Positions 8,378 through 16,275 of a DNA stretch of 64,000 nt are shown piece by piece. The notes below the pieces were generated by a model, which saw only the letters and a program-made list of their open reading frames with translations, did not search any database and was not told the DNA's origin. The stretch is taken from NCBI GenBank assembly GCA_964428335.1, contig CAYRXW010000005.1:106827-170826 (forward strand). Direction: 5' to 3'. This DNA comes from GW2011-AR15 sp964428335 (GTDB lineage Archaea; Nanobdellota; Nanobdellia; Woesearchaeales; GW2011-AR15). Both the position numbers and the translations under genes were made by a program. Positions within the stretch are counted from its first letter, which is position 1. Each line of letters opens with the position of its first letter.

Positions 8378-9266
8378 CTTCAAATTTCACTCTTGGTTCC
8401 CAGTTCAAAAATTCGCGCGCTTTTGAGATATCTGGTCTTCTTTTTGTAGGGTCGTCTTTTGGGAGAGGCATGAATGCTATTTTTGATTTTGACCTTGTCT
8501 GCCTTATTATCAGCTTAGCTGTATCTAGAACCGTGCGCTCTATCGGGTTTCCAAGGTTTTTTGGACCTATCTCTTTTGAATTCATCATCCTTATTAGGCC
8601 ATCTACCATGTCATCAACATAGCAGAAAGATCTTGTCTGGCTTCCATCACCATATATGGTTATAGGTTTATTTTGCAATGCCTGTGTTATGAAATTAGGT
8701 ATTACACGTCCGTCATCTAGCCTCATCCTTGGCCCATATGTGTTAAATATCCTTACAATCTTAATATTGGCATTATATTCTCTATGGTATGCCATTAAAA
8801 GAGCTTCTCCAAACCTTTTTGATTCATCGTAGCAGCTTCTTATTCCAACCGGATTTACATTTCCCCAGTAGCTTTCTTTCTGCGGATGTTCCTTTGGCTC
8901 CCCATATGCTTCACTTGTAGAAGTAAAAAGCATCCTTGCATTCTTTGCCAACGCCAGTCTAATCATCTGGTCAGTACCAACTGAATTTGAAAGAGCTGTT
9001 TCAACTGGGTATTCCTGGTAATCTATCGGACTTGCCCTGGATGCCAGATGATATATCTGGTCCAGTTTTCCTTCGATAAGCTGCAGTGGCTCTATTATGT
9101 TATGCTTGATGAACCTAAATCTCCTGCTTTTCATCATAAAAGAGATGTTTTCCAGCTTTCCTGAGCCTAGATTATCTACGCAGGTTACATGGTTTCCTTC
9201 TTTTAGTAGCCTTTCACATAGATGGCTACCTATGAACCCTGCTCCACCGGTGACTAATATCCTCAT
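8331..9266 (-). CDS. NAD-dependent epimerase/dehydratase, UDP-glucuronate decarboxylase-like
   Basis: This is a 311-residue extended SDR. It has the NAD-binding GGAGFIGS at residues 7-14, catalytic YDESK in the GIRSCYDESKR block, and the EAYGEPKEHPQ and GDGSQTRSFCYVDD motifs characteristic of UDP-xylose synthase (UXS). UXS decarboxylates UDP-glucuronate to UDP-xylose. The window also encodes a UDP-glucose 6-dehydrogenase (38877-40139) that would make its substrate. Related dTDP-glucose dehydratases cannot be fully excluded, but the PVGIRSCYDESKR signature favours UXS. It opens the minus-strand operon that continues into the SxtJ-like and carbamoyltransferase genes. Confidence 0.85.
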   Translation of the reverse strand: MRILVTGGAGFIGSHLCERLLKEGNHVTCVDNLGSGKLENISFMMKSRRFRFIKHNIIEPLQLIEGKLDQIYHLASRASPIDYQEYPVETALSNSVGTDQMIRLALAKNARMLFTSTSEAYGEPKEHPQKESYWGNVNPVGIRSCYDESKRFGEALLMAYHREYNANIKIVRIFNTYGPRMRLDDGRVIPNFITQALQNKPITIYGDGSQTRSFCYVDDMVDGLIRMMNSKEIGPKNLGNPIERTVLDTAKLIIRQTRSKSKIAFMPLPKDDPTKRRPDISKAREFLNWEPRVKFEDGLKKTIAYFKKSLN

Positions 9267-9322
9267 AAATAAGCTTGAAAAGAAATTCTTTTATAAATAT
9301 AGCTGAAGTATAGTTTCATCAC

Positions 9323-9334
9323 CTTTAAATATAT
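9323..9334 (+). promoter_or_regulatory. TATA box of the heptose adenylyltransferase gene
   Basis: CTTTAAATATAT is centred about 27 bases before the ATG at 9354, in the 87-base divergent gap shared with the UXS-like gene. It fits a leaderless transcript. Confidence 0.5.
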
Positions 9335-9353
9335 ATAAAAATCCTTTTTTTGG

Positions 9354-9830
9354 ATGGCTAAATTGATTTCTATTAAAGAACTGCCAGGCCTAGTTGAAAA
9401 ACTAAGAGAAAATAAGAAGAAAATCTCTACAACAAATGGCGCTTTTGACCTATTCCATTCAGGACATTTAAGAAGCCTTGTGTTTGCCAAATCTTTTGCG
9501 GATATACTGATTGTCGGGCTGAACAGCGATAAATCTATTAAGGAATATAAAAGCAAGGACAGGCCGATAATACCGCAGAACCAGAGGGCAGAAATACTCT
9601 GCGCAATATCTTATGTTGACTATGTTGTGATTTTTGAGGATAAAACGCCATTGAAGTTCCTTGAAATTGTAAAACCGGATTTTCATATAAAAGGGATGGA
9701 ATATAAAGGAAATATGATTGAAGAAGAACTTATTAAAAAAAATAAGGGCATAATTAAATTCATAAAAAGGGATGGTGTATCAACAACAAATATCATTAAT
9801 AAGATACTAGGTGAAAAGAATGAAAAATAA
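9354..9830 (+). CDS. D-glycero-beta-D-manno-heptose 1-phosphate adenylyltransferase (RfaE domain II-type)
   Basis: This 158-residue stand-alone nucleotidyltransferase has the TTNGAFDLFHSGHL block (NGxFD and HxGH) at residues 24-37, the adenylyl-transfer signature, and GVSTTNIINKI near the C-terminus, the RfaE-type ISTT-like motif. The family adenylylates heptose 1-phosphate to ADP-heptose. In most Gram-negative bacteria this domain is fused to the kinase as HldE; here it is separate and the kinase is the next gene, overlapping its 3' end. Together with the downstream kinase-isomerase, GmhB-type phosphatase and HldD-like epimerase it completes the pathway. Substrate is inferred from context; other sugar-phosphate adenylyltransferases share these motifs. 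Confidence 0.88.
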   Translation: MAKLISIKELPGLVEKLRENKKKISTTNGAFDLFHSGHLRSLVFAKSFADILIVGLNSDKSIKEYKSKDRPIIPQNQRAEILCAISYVDYVVIFEDKTPLKFLEIVKPDFHIKGMEYKGNMIEEELIKKNKGIIKFIKRDGVSTTNIINKILGEKNEK

Positions 9831-11343
9831 GATTGATGATTTCTCAAAGAAAACTGTTTTGGTCATTGGGGATTTGATGATTGATAGGTATGTCTATGGT
9901 GTTTCCACAAGAATAAGCCCAGAGGCACCTGTACCTATTGTAAAAATTACAAATGAAGAGAATATACTTGGTGGAGCTGCAAATGCTGCAAATAATGTTG
10001 CATCACTTGGTGGAAAAGCAATGCTTTATGGAGTACTAGGAGATGATTCAGATTCAGTTGTTTTTGAAAAACTATGCAGGGAAAAGAATATAACCGGATT
10101 TTTCCTAAAAGATAGTGCCAGACCAACCACTGTAAAAAAAAGAGTTATTTCAGGAAATAATTACCAGCTTTTAAGGATGGATTTTGAAAAGACAAATACT
10201 ATACCTGATGATTTTCAGAAGAAAATATTAAATGAATTCAAGAAGAATTTAAGGAATATTGACTGCGTTATTTTAAGTGATTATGACAAAGGTGTTTTAA
10301 CACCCTGGCTTTCAAACCATATCATAATGCTTGCAAAGAGTAAAAACATACCTGTGATTGTGGATTGTAAGCCAAATAAGGTGAATTCTTTCAAGAACTG
10401 CTTTTTGATAACCCCTAATTTGAAGGAAGCAATTGAGATGACTGGTATAAGCCAGGATATTGTTGAGATGGGAAAGAAGCTTGTCAAGATGCTGAATTCC
10501 AATGTCTTCATAACAAGAGGCTCAGAAGGCATTTCTGTGTTTGACAGGAAAGGGAACCATAGCCACATCCCACCAGTAAAAATTACAAAGCTTTTTGATG
10601 TCACTGGAGCTGGGGATACTGTCATTGCAGCAAGCTCATTATGCATCGTATCAGGTATGGATCTGATTGAGAGCGCAAAGACTGCTAATTATGCTGCCGG
10701 ACTTGTTGTGCAAAAACCTGGCACTTCTACTATCACAATAAAAGAGCTAAAAGGCGCACTGGCTGAAGAAATAAGCCATTACCTGAAGGAAAGCATTGAA
10801 GTCAAACAGAAAGTGATTGAAGGACAGATAGATAAGATTGAGAAGGCTGCGCATGCATTTATCCATGCATACAAGAAAGGGAATAAGGTCATTGCATTTG
10901 GAAACGGGGGAAGCGCTTCAGACGCCCAGCATCTGGTCGGAGAATTGGTAGGAAGATTCAAATTAGAAAGAAAGGGACTGCCTGCAATTGCACTCACAAC
11001 AGATTCAAGTGTTGTTACGGCTATAGCAAATGACTATGGTTATGATGAGGTTTTCAGAAGGCAGGTTGAAGCAAATGCCAATAAAGGCGATGTTATTGTT
11101 GCGATTTCTACAAGCGGGAATTCGCAAAATGTAATTAATGCAATAACTGAAGCCAAGAAAATAGGTTGCACTGTAATTGGGCTTATTGGAAAAAACGGAG
11201 GAAAAATGGCAGCTTTATGCGATATTCCAATAGTAATTCCTAGCGATAACACTCCAAGGATACAGGAAGCGCATATCTCAATAATCCACATACTCTGCGA
11301 GCTTCTAGATAAGGACCTTGGGAAAAACCAGGATAAAAAATAA
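9820..11343 (+). CDS. Fusion: heptose 7-phosphate kinase (HldA-type) + phosphoheptose isomerase (GmhA-type)
   Basis: Residues 1 to about 320 are a PfkB-family sugar kinase of the RfaE domain I type: VIGDLMIDRY, SPEAPVPIV, GGAANAANNVASLG and the C-terminal FDVTGAGDT catalytic motif. Residues about 330-507 are a GmhA-type SIS domain with GNGGSASDAQHLVGELVGR, ALTTDSSVVTAIANDYG, STSGNSQNV and the IQEAHISIIHILCE helix. One polypeptide would thus isomerise sedoheptulose 7-phosphate and phosphorylate the product. Order kinase-isomerase in one chain is unusual; bacteria keep GmhA separate. I prefer the ATG at 9820, which follows an AGGTG Shine-Dalgarno, over the GTG at 9811. The start overlaps the adenylyltransferase stop by 11 bases. 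Confidence 0.9.
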   Translation: MKNKIDDFSKKTVLVIGDLMIDRYVYGVSTRISPEAPVPIVKITNEENILGGAANAANNVASLGGKAMLYGVLGDDSDSVVFEKLCREKNITGFFLKDSARPTTVKKRVISGNNYQLLRMDFEKTNTIPDDFQKKILNEFKKNLRNIDCVILSDYDKGVLTPWLSNHIIMLAKSKNIPVIVDCKPNKVNSFKNCFLITPNLKEAIEMTGISQDIVEMGKKLVKMLNSNVFITRGSEGISVFDRKGNHSHIPPVKITKLFDVTGAGDTVIAASSLCIVSGMDLIESAKTANYAAGLVVQKPGTSTITIKELKGALAEEISHYLKESIEVKQKVIEGQIDKIEKAAHAFIHAYKKGNKVIAFGNGGSASDAQHLVGELVGRFKLERKGLPAIALTTDSSVVTAIANDYGYDEVFRRQVEANANKGDVIVAISTSGNSQNVINAITEAKKIGCTVIGLIGKNGGKMAALCDIPIVIPSDNTPRIQEAHISIIHILCELLDKDLGKNQDKK

Positions 11344-11375
11344 ATTTATTTTTTATAAATAAATCTGAATAAGTA

Positions 11376-12050
11376 TTATACAAGGGATGGATCTTTGCAA
11401 CATCTAAAACCATCATCCACCACTGTTGTATTGCTAGGATGAAAATGAATTGAATAACAATCATTTGAATAAACTAAAAAATCCCAAGTTCCATCAAAAT
11501 ATTGAATATTGTGTGTATTAATATTTAATGCTCCTCCTCTTAATATTTTCTGGCCATTGACCTCACCATCTACCCATTCAGCCACATTGCCGCTCATATC
11601 ATAAACTCCACTTTCAGTTTTGCAATTTGGCGAATTTCCTGACTTATCTGATGCTTCTAATGTGAAATTAGCATAATAAGTATTGCATTTATCTTGGTCA
11701 AATATATTACCATATGGAAAACGATTATATGACCTCCCCTGACACGCTTTTTGCCATTCAATTTGCTTACAAAGCCTTTTACCTTCATTAATACATAATG
11801 ATTTTGCTTGTGTCCAATCTACCTTAACCATTGGTTCACTACCTTCAATGTTTGGAAATTCAAATTTGTCTATACAATAATTATTCACATATTCTAAAAC
11901 AGAATCATTCTCAAATAGTTGACCTGACAAATTCATTTCAAAATAACTACCCTTAATCAAAACCATATTTTCCGGGCAATTCTGCCTAGGTAACACCAAA
12001 ATAGCCATACTAAAAAGTAGTAATACTGAAATCACTATTATTGGTCGCAT
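11376..12050 (-). CDS. Secreted formylglycine-generating-enzyme-like (SUMF1) domain protein
   Basis: A signal peptide (MRPIIVISVLLLFSMAILVLP) leads into a short SUMF1/FGE-sulfatase domain of about 200 residues. Recognisable blocks are MVLIKGSYFEM, CIDKFEFPN, RLCKQIEWQKACQG (RLPTEAEWEKA in the family), GVYDMSGNVAEWV, LRGGA and DDGFRCC. Many domain members are not formylglycine generators but ligand- or calcium-binding surface proteins. The two-cysteine oxidase site before the final GFR block is not clearly kept; one NDCYSIHFHP cysteine is near it. The gene points against its neighbours and sits between the two fused heptose genes, so it may be a later insertion. Confidence 0.75.
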   Translation of the reverse strand: MRPIIVISVLLLFSMAILVLPRQNCPENMVLIKGSYFEMNLSGQLFENDSVLEYVNNYCIDKFEFPNIEGSEPMVKVDWTQAKSLCINEGKRLCKQIEWQKACQGRSYNRFPYGNIFDQDKCNTYYANFTLEASDKSGNSPNCKTESGVYDMSGNVAEWVDGEVNGQKILRGGALNINTHNIQYFDGTWDFLVYSNDCYSIHFHPSNTTVVDDGFRCCKDPSLV

Positions 12051-12192
12051 AATTTAATTCATTCTTACCACTATAAATATATTCTGATTTTATAATCGAC
12101 GTGAAATCACCTTTGCGCACCAAACCGTTTAATATGATAAAAGAATGCTCAATAGTGCTAAATTTAGCATTAAATCATAATAATTCAGGCAA

Positions 12193-12203
12193 AAAATATA
12201 AAC
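12193..12203 (+). promoter_or_regulatory. TATA box that fixes the start of the GmhB-GT4 fusion
   Basis: AAAATATAAAC lies about 27 bases before the ATG at 12227. That ATG also begins the conserved HAD domain, so the 42-codon upstream extension to 12101 is unlikely to be translated. Confidence 0.55.
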
Positions 12204-12226
12204 AAATTTCATTATTTCATTCCAAT

Positions 12227-13792
12227 ATGAACAAAGCTGTGTTTCTTGACAGAGACGGTGTCATCAATGTTGATAAAAATTATGTCCATAAAATAACTGA
12301 TTTTGAATTCATTGAAAATTCTGTTAAAGCTCTAAAGTCTTTTAAGGACATGGGCTATAAATTAATCATAATAACAAACCAGTCAGGAATAGGGAGAGGG
12401 CTTTATTCAATAAAAGACTATAAGATCCTAAAAAGACAGATAGATTTAAGCTTACAGGTTGCAGGAATAAAGATTGATGCTGAATATTTCTGCCCACATT
12501 CTCCAGATGATAATTGCAGATGCAGAAAGCCAAGCAGTTTTCTGATAGAGAAGGCTGCAAAAAGGTTTAATATCAACCTTAAAGAATCATATTTTGTAGG
12601 GGACAAGACTTCTGATATAAAGGCAGGAAAAACTGCAGGGCTAAAAACAGTGCTTGTTAGGACAGGAAAAGGAGGCAAGGATAAAAAATACTATGTCTTG
12701 CCAGATATAACCACAGATAATCTTTATGATTTTTCAGAAAAATTAAGACATGAATGGAATCCTAAAATCATTTATATTGGAAATTTCAGCTGGGAGAACC
12801 ATCTTAGGGGAAGAAACCTTTTCAAAGGGCTGAAAGAGAATGATATAGAGGTAAAATTAATAAATGGAAAAAGATATTTCTCGATGCTTCTTGCACTCTT
12901 AAGAAAAGATTTTGATGTTGTTTTGACAACAGGAAAACCTCCGACACTGCTTGCAATACTTACCAGGTTTTGGCATAGGAAGAAGATATTTTTTGATGTC
13001 TACATAAGCGATTATGAGAATCTTGTCATGAACAGGAAGCTCGTAAAAGACGGCACATGGAAAGCAAAGATGCTTTATTTCATAGATAAATATACCTGTG
13101 AAAAAACAGACTGTGTATTTTTGGATACTGATAAGCATGCTCAATGGTATTATACTTTCTTTGGGCTTGACAAGAACAAATTTTCAAGCGTCCTTATAGG
13201 AAGTGATGATGAGAGGTTCCATGGGATAAAAGTAAAAAAGGGAAAGAAGTTCAATGTGCTGTTCTTTGGAAGCTTTGTTCGCGGACATGGGATTGATGTC
13301 ATCCTCAGGTCTGCAAAGCTTCTGGAAAAAGAAAATATTGAATTTGTCTTTGCTGGCAAGGGGATTGTTTTTGATGAGATGGTTCAACTTTCTAAGAAGC
13401 TTGAATGCAAAAATGTGGAGTTTTTAGGTTGGATAGAGCAAAAAGAATTACCGAAATTAATTGCAAAATGCGATGTGTGTCTTGGCGTGTTCGACCCTAA
13501 TGAGATAAAGATAAGGAGAAGCATTCCTACCAAGCTTTTTGAATGCGCCCCTATGAAAAAAATACTTATTACTGGAGATACGCCTGGGATGGAAGGCATC
13601 ATGGAACATAAGGTAAACGGGATGCTCCCTAAACTAGGAGATGAGAAAGATCTTGCGAGTTGCATACTTGAAATCTATAAAGACAAAAAACTCAAAGCTG
13701 CAATGGAGAAGAACACTTATAAGTTATATGAAGAGAAGTTCAAGACAAAGATGATCGGAAAGCAGTTATTGGATCTGATAAGAAAAGAATAA
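12227..13792 (+). CDS. Fusion: heptose 1,7-bisphosphate phosphatase (GmhB-type) + GT4 glycosyltransferase
   Basis: Residues 1 to about 175 are a HAD phosphatase of the GmhB class: AVFLDRDGVIN (DxD nucleophile), IIITNQSGIGRG, the zinc-loop Cys/His cluster CPHSPDDNCRCRKP, and YFVGDKTSDIKAGKTAG. It should remove the 7-phosphate from heptose 1,7-bisphosphate. Residues about 180-521 form a GT-B glycosyltransferase with VLFFGSFVRGHGID, VEFLGWIEQKELP and IPTKLFECAPMKKILITGDTPG. A natural reading is that the enzyme both makes activated heptose precursor and joins glycan assembly. I know of no common bacterial fusion of this kind. The start at 12227 is chosen by the TATA box and the domain boundary. 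The catalytic residues of both halves look intact. Confidence 0.88.
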   Translation: MNKAVFLDRDGVINVDKNYVHKITDFEFIENSVKALKSFKDMGYKLIIITNQSGIGRGLYSIKDYKILKRQIDLSLQVAGIKIDAEYFCPHSPDDNCRCRKPSSFLIEKAAKRFNINLKESYFVGDKTSDIKAGKTAGLKTVLVRTGKGGKDKKYYVLPDITTDNLYDFSEKLRHEWNPKIIYIGNFSWENHLRGRNLFKGLKENDIEVKLINGKRYFSMLLALLRKDFDVVLTTGKPPTLLAILTRFWHRKKIFFDVYISDYENLVMNRKLVKDGTWKAKMLYFIDKYTCEKTDCVFLDTDKHAQWYYTFFGLDKNKFSSVLIGSDDERFHGIKVKKGKKFNVLFFGSFVRGHGIDVILRSAKLLEKENIEFVFAGKGIVFDEMVQLSKKLECKNVEFLGWIEQKELPKLIAKCDVCLGVFDPNEIKIRRSIPTKLFECAPMKKILITGDTPGMEGIMEHKVNGMLPKLGDEKDLASCILEIYKDKKLKAAMEKNTYKLYEEKFKTKMIGKQLLDLIRKE

Positions 13793-13797
13793 AAAAT

Positions 13798-14469
13798 TTA
13801 TTCCTTGTATTTGAATTCAACCTTCTTGAAGTATAATTTTCCTTTCTCATCTTCCAGGAATGCGTTAGGATAAGGGTCTTCAAGGCCGCGCATAAAGTTA
13901 TACAGTTTTTCTGTGTCCCATTTTCCAAACATTTCTTTTGACATCTTTGAATCTTTAGGCTGCCTTCTTGGAACCTGTTCTTTTTGCTCAGGCCATTTTT
14001 TCCATTCCAGGTCTGGATATTCAAACAGGAACTTGTTATATAGGTGGATGCATGTTGCCTTCAGCTGCAGGAATATCTCATCTATGTTTCCTGATATGTC
14101 AAGATCAACTTCTGTTGAATATTCCCTCAGGCTCAGTTCAGGGTATCCTACCCTTACCATCCTGTGCTTTGTGAATTTCAATCCATCAATTATCTGGTTC
14201 TGCAAAGGACTACCGGGAGAATACCTGTCAAGCTCTGCGCAGTGGGCTGTGAATGTAGGTATTTTTTCTACAACTTCCTTTACTGGCTCAAATGACCAGC
14301 CGCAGAATAAGATCATGTCATACTTGTCTTTTTTCAGCTCTTCCTGCATCTCTTCTGTTGACTTGCATAATACTGCTTTTTTCACTTTCGGATGCTTTGC
14401 AACATATGGATATACTTCTATTGCCCAGTCCCTGTATGCCAAGAATAATAGTTTAAACATTGCTTTCAC
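13798..14469 (-). CDS. Formyltransferase homologue, catalytic residues degraded
   Basis: This 223-residue protein is a clear paralogue of the next gene upstream: both share YRDWA near the start, GSPLQNQIIDG in the middle and DPYPNAF-EDEKGK at the end, the layout of an N10-formyl-THF-dependent transferase. The loop histidine is kept (TAHCAEL), but the following SLLP-type loop has become AELDRYSP. The catalytic Asp of the D-x-G block, present upstream as GIDKGG, aligns with a Ser. It may be inactive and serve as a partner of its paralogue, or use another chemistry. It is last in the amino-sugar operon and overlaps its neighbour by 17 bases. Confidence 0.7.
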   Translation of the reverse strand: MKAMFKLLFLAYRDWAIEVYPYVAKHPKVKKAVLCKSTEEMQEELKKDKYDMILFCGWSFEPVKEVVEKIPTFTAHCAELDRYSPGSPLQNQIIDGLKFTKHRMVRVGYPELSLREYSTEVDLDISGNIDEIFLQLKATCIHLYNKFLFEYPDLEWKKWPEQKEQVPRRQPKDSKMSKEMFGKWDTEKLYNFMRGLEDPYPNAFLEDEKGKLYFKKVEFKYKE

Positions 14470-15097
14470 CTTTTACGAATTTTACTTCCTTAAAATATAA
14501 CTTATTGCCTTTCTCGTCTTCAATATATGCATTAGGATAAGGGTCGCCAAGAGCGCGTATGATATTATATGATTTTTGCAGATCTTTCCTGAATATTTCC
14601 GGATCAAGCTTACTTTCGTTTTCTTTTCTTCGTTTTAATGTCTTTCCAACACCTTGAGGCTCTATTTTTATGCTAGGATAAACTTTTGCTAAATAAGTTC
14701 CAAGTTCTATTGTGCATCTTGTAAGCTCTTTGAATATTTCCTGCATGTTGCCTTCAAGCGAAATAGGTGTTTTTTTTACAATACCACCTTTATCAATGCC
14801 TGGAGCGATTTCAAATAATGAGCATTTTGTGCTTGTTATCCCGTCTATTATCTGGTTCTGCAAGGGTGAACCGCCACGGTAATCAGGAAGGTCTGAAGGG
14901 TGTATGCCAAAGAATTTTACTTTTTTTAACAGTTCATCTGGGATTAACCAACTCCAGCCTGCTAGAAGTATGAACTCATATTTTTTCAAATCTATTTTTA
15001 ATAGCTCTTCCTGGGATTTGCAGATTTCAAACCCATGCTGCTTTAAGTCATTATATGCATTCAATGCCCAGTCCCTATAGCCGCAAAATAGCCTCAT
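14453..15097 (-). CDS. Sugar N-formyltransferase-like protein
   Basis: This is a 214-residue formyl-transferase-fold protein. HPSDLPDYRGGSPLQNQI is the active-site loop with its histidine, PGIDKGGIV supplies the catalytic Asp, and DPYPNAYIEDEKG is the C-terminal product-binding block. The usual Asn two residues before the His is Gly here, so activity needs testing. It follows the aminotransferase with an ATGA overlap, so the expected reaction is N-formylation of the new amino group of a UDP-4-amino-sugar using 10-formyl-THF. Adjacent folD and cyclo-ligase genes fit this cofactor need. Methionyl-tRNA formylation is unlikely, as archaea do not use it and the context is sugar metabolism. Confidence 0.78.
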   Translation of the reverse strand: MRLFCGYRDWALNAYNDLKQHGFEICKSQEELLKIDLKKYEFILLAGWSWLIPDELLKKVKFFGIHPSDLPDYRGGSPLQNQIIDGITSTKCSLFEIAPGIDKGGIVKKTPISLEGNMQEIFKELTRCTIELGTYLAKVYPSIKIEPQGVGKTLKRRKENESKLDPEIFRKDLQKSYNIIRALGDPYPNAYIEDEKGNKLYFKEVKFVKGESNV

Positions 15098-16275
15098 TTT
15101 TCATAGAATTCTTTTATTGTTTTTACGATATATTCTGCGTCTTCTTTTTTTACCCACCAGCAGCTTGGAATAGAGACATATTTTGATGTGAAATAATCAA
15201 GCCCTGGCCTAGGGATATCATCCTTGAACTCCTTAAAACAGCTGTAGACATCGTTCCTTGTGTGGACTATTGAATTATCAATGCCTTTCTTTTTTAGGTA
15301 TTCAACAAATTCTTCCCTTCTGTCTGCAAGCAGTGTGTAAAGCCAATATGATGACCTGGCACCCTGTTCCTGCCTTAGGACTTTTATCCCTTTTATTTTT
15401 GATAATTCTTTATTGTAGAACTCTCCGTTTCTCCTGCATATCTTGATGATTTTTTCTGTGCTCTTCAGATGCTCAAGCCCTATTGTTGCATCTATGTCAT
15501 TCATATTGAATTTGTATCCCCATTCCTTGATGTCATAATACCATCTTAATTCCTCTTTTATCGCTGTTCTATCAAGGCCAAACCATCTTAATGCTCTTCC
15601 TCTCTTATGGTCTTCCTCGCTTTTACAGACAAGAGCTCCGCCGTCACCTGTAGTCAAGTGTTTTATTGCCTGGAATGAATACATCACAAAATCAGAATGG
15701 TTTCCTACTTTCTTCCCTTTATATTCTGAGCCAAATGCATGAGCTGCGTCTTCTATGACTTTCAAATTATGATTTTTTGCAATCTCATTAATCCTATCTA
15801 TGTTTCCAGGGTTTCCTGCCCAGTGCACGTATAAAATAGCTTTTGTCTTTTTTGTTATCAACCTTTCAATTGAATCTGGGTCTATGTTTCCTGTGTCTGC
15901 CAAAACATCTGACCACCTTATCCTTCCGCCCCTTGACATCACTGGCATGTTTGTTGCTACACAAGTCAATGGTGAAGATATCACTTCATCGCCTTCATTC
16001 ACGCCAGCAAGCCTTAATGCAAGCTCTAATGCGTGAGTTCCTGCATCGATAGTAAGTATGTTTTTCACTCCTAAGAATTCTTTTAGCTTTTCTTCGAATG
16101 CTGCTACTTTAGGGCCCTGTGCAATGTATCCGGACATCAAGGTATCTCTTAATGGCTTCATGACTGATTTTGGCATGAATACCTTGAACAATGGGATTTT
16201 TCTTGCGCCTATTTCTACGTTTACTGAGTTTACAGGCTGGTTCACGAATTCAGAGGTCATCTTTTCCTGTGTCAT
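15094..16275 (-). CDS. DegT/DnrJ/EryC1/StrS-family sugar aminotransferase
   Basis: This is a 393-residue PLP enzyme of fold type I. SPLTCVATNMPV forms the substrate and cofactor loop, VIEDAAHAFGSEYKGK holds the PLP-binding Asp, and SFQAIKHLTTGDGG holds the Schiff-base lysine near residue 200. The family aminates keto-sugars bound to nucleotides with glutamate as donor. The preceding gene is a UDP-GlcNAc 4,6-dehydratase-like enzyme whose 4-keto product is the logical substrate. It overlaps both neighbours by four bases, indicating tight translational coupling in the dehydratase-aminotransferase-formyltransferase operon. Confidence 0.93.
   Translation of the reverse strand: MTQEKMTSEFVNQPVNSVNVEIGARKIPLFKVFMPKSVMKPLRDTLMSGYIAQGPKVAAFEEKLKEFLGVKNILTIDAGTHALELALRLAGVNEGDEVISSPLTCVATNMPVMSRGGRIRWSDVLADTGNIDPDSIERLITKKTKAILYVHWAGNPGNIDRINEIAKNHNLKVIEDAAHAFGSEYKGKKVGNHSDFVMYSFQAIKHLTTGDGGALVCKSEEDHKRGRALRWFGLDRTAIKEELRWYYDIKEWGYKFNMNDIDATIGLEHLKSTEKIIKICRRNGEFYNKELSKIKGIKVLRQEQGARSSYWLYTLLADRREEFVEYLKKKGIDNSIVHTRNDVYSCFKEFKDDIPRPGLDYFTSKYVSIPSCWWVKKEDAEYIVKTIKEFYEK

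Noticed and set aside
12101..12226. 42-codon extension of the GmhB-GT4 fusion
   Set aside because: The extension has no similarity to the HAD family, and the TATA box at 12193 would lie inside it.
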